Part shown: positions 33,854-33,864 of the stretch, in pieces
Position numbering within the stretch: the stretch's first letter is position 1
How the letters are laid out: each line of letters begins with the position of its first letter
The notes under the pieces: generated by a model
The model's database searches: none
Told to the model about the DNA's origin: nothing
The model's input: the letters and a program-made list of their open reading frames with translations, nothing else
Source of the DNA: Brucella haematophila
GTDB taxonomy: Bacteria > Pseudomonadota > Alphaproteobacteria > Rhizobiales > Rhizobiaceae
NCBI RefSeq assembly: GCF_005938105.1
Contig: NZ_VCPE01000027.1
Coordinates: 1 to 33,864 of the forward strand
DNA length: 33,864 nt
Direction of reading: 5' to 3'
Program-made: the position numbers and the translations under genes

Positions 33854-33864
33854 ATGGGGCCTAC
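33854..33864 (+). CDS. Start of a gene running off the window
   Basis: ATGGGGCCTAC begins 7 nt after a perfect AAGGAG (33841-33846), a strong ribosome site. Only three codons are visible (Met-Gly-Pro), so the product cannot be named. Confidence 0.4.

Overview
The window looks like a chromosomal segment of an alphaproteobacterium of the Brucellaceae (Brucella / former Ochrobactrum). This rests on several family-level resemblances: an IalB-family periplasmic protein, a secreted choloylglycine hydrolase-like enzyme, btaA-btaB lipid genes, an ArsR-methyltransferase fusion in front of metF, a class A RNase P RNA, dispersed intergenic palindromes of the kind found in Rhizobiales, and 8-bp tandem arrays like the Brucella octamer VNTRs. 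The species cannot be fixed from sequence reading alone. No CRISPR array, tRNA, rRNA operon or complete transposon was seen.

Layout. Positions 1-2200 are accessory-like: what looks like one end of an IS21-type element, a terminator, a CI-type phage repressor with two operator-like palindromes in front of it, an unrecognised secreted protein and an AT-rich stretch with no convincing gene. From 2248 the region reads as core chromosome. First come ialB-like, a choloylglycine hydrolase-like enzyme, a small unknown protein, a DUF475/TerC-like membrane protein, a DUF2165 membrane protein and nicotinamidase pncA. After a dispersed palindromic repeat come a PhnA-like protein, a Rieske oxygenase/reductase pair (glycine betaine demethylase type, gbcA-gbcB), D-lyxose isomerase, UDP-glucose dehydrogenase (ugd), a coupled glycosyltransferase/LAB-N pair and a lysophospholipase-like hydrolase.

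The middle carries a candidate structured RNA, ettA, tam, an MHS-type transporter, a DUF2293 protein, the ArsR-methyltransferase/metF operon with a 22-bp operator, a 28-codon membrane microprotein and an auxin-efflux-carrier transporter. The right third is rich in envelope functions: an MltB-type transglycosylase, a GH25 lipoprotein, the btaA-btaB operon for betaine lipid synthesis behind four PhoB heptamers at 11-bp spacing, two small lipoproteins, a TerB/J-domain protein coupled to an AmpD/AmiD-type amidase, and an SLT lytic transglycosylase. It ends with rnpB, the Mn transporter mntH with a palindromic operator, two opposed octamer arrays, and the first codons of a gene running off the window.

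Themes. One-carbon and methyl metabolism (gbcAB, metF with its regulator, several SAM methyltransferases), peptidoglycan turnover (four hydrolases within about 8 kb) and adaptation to phosphate and manganese supply dominate. I found no clearly new multi-gene system. The best leads are the tandem Pho box, the opposed octamer arrays, the repressor operators, the microprotein and the structured RNA upstream of ettA.
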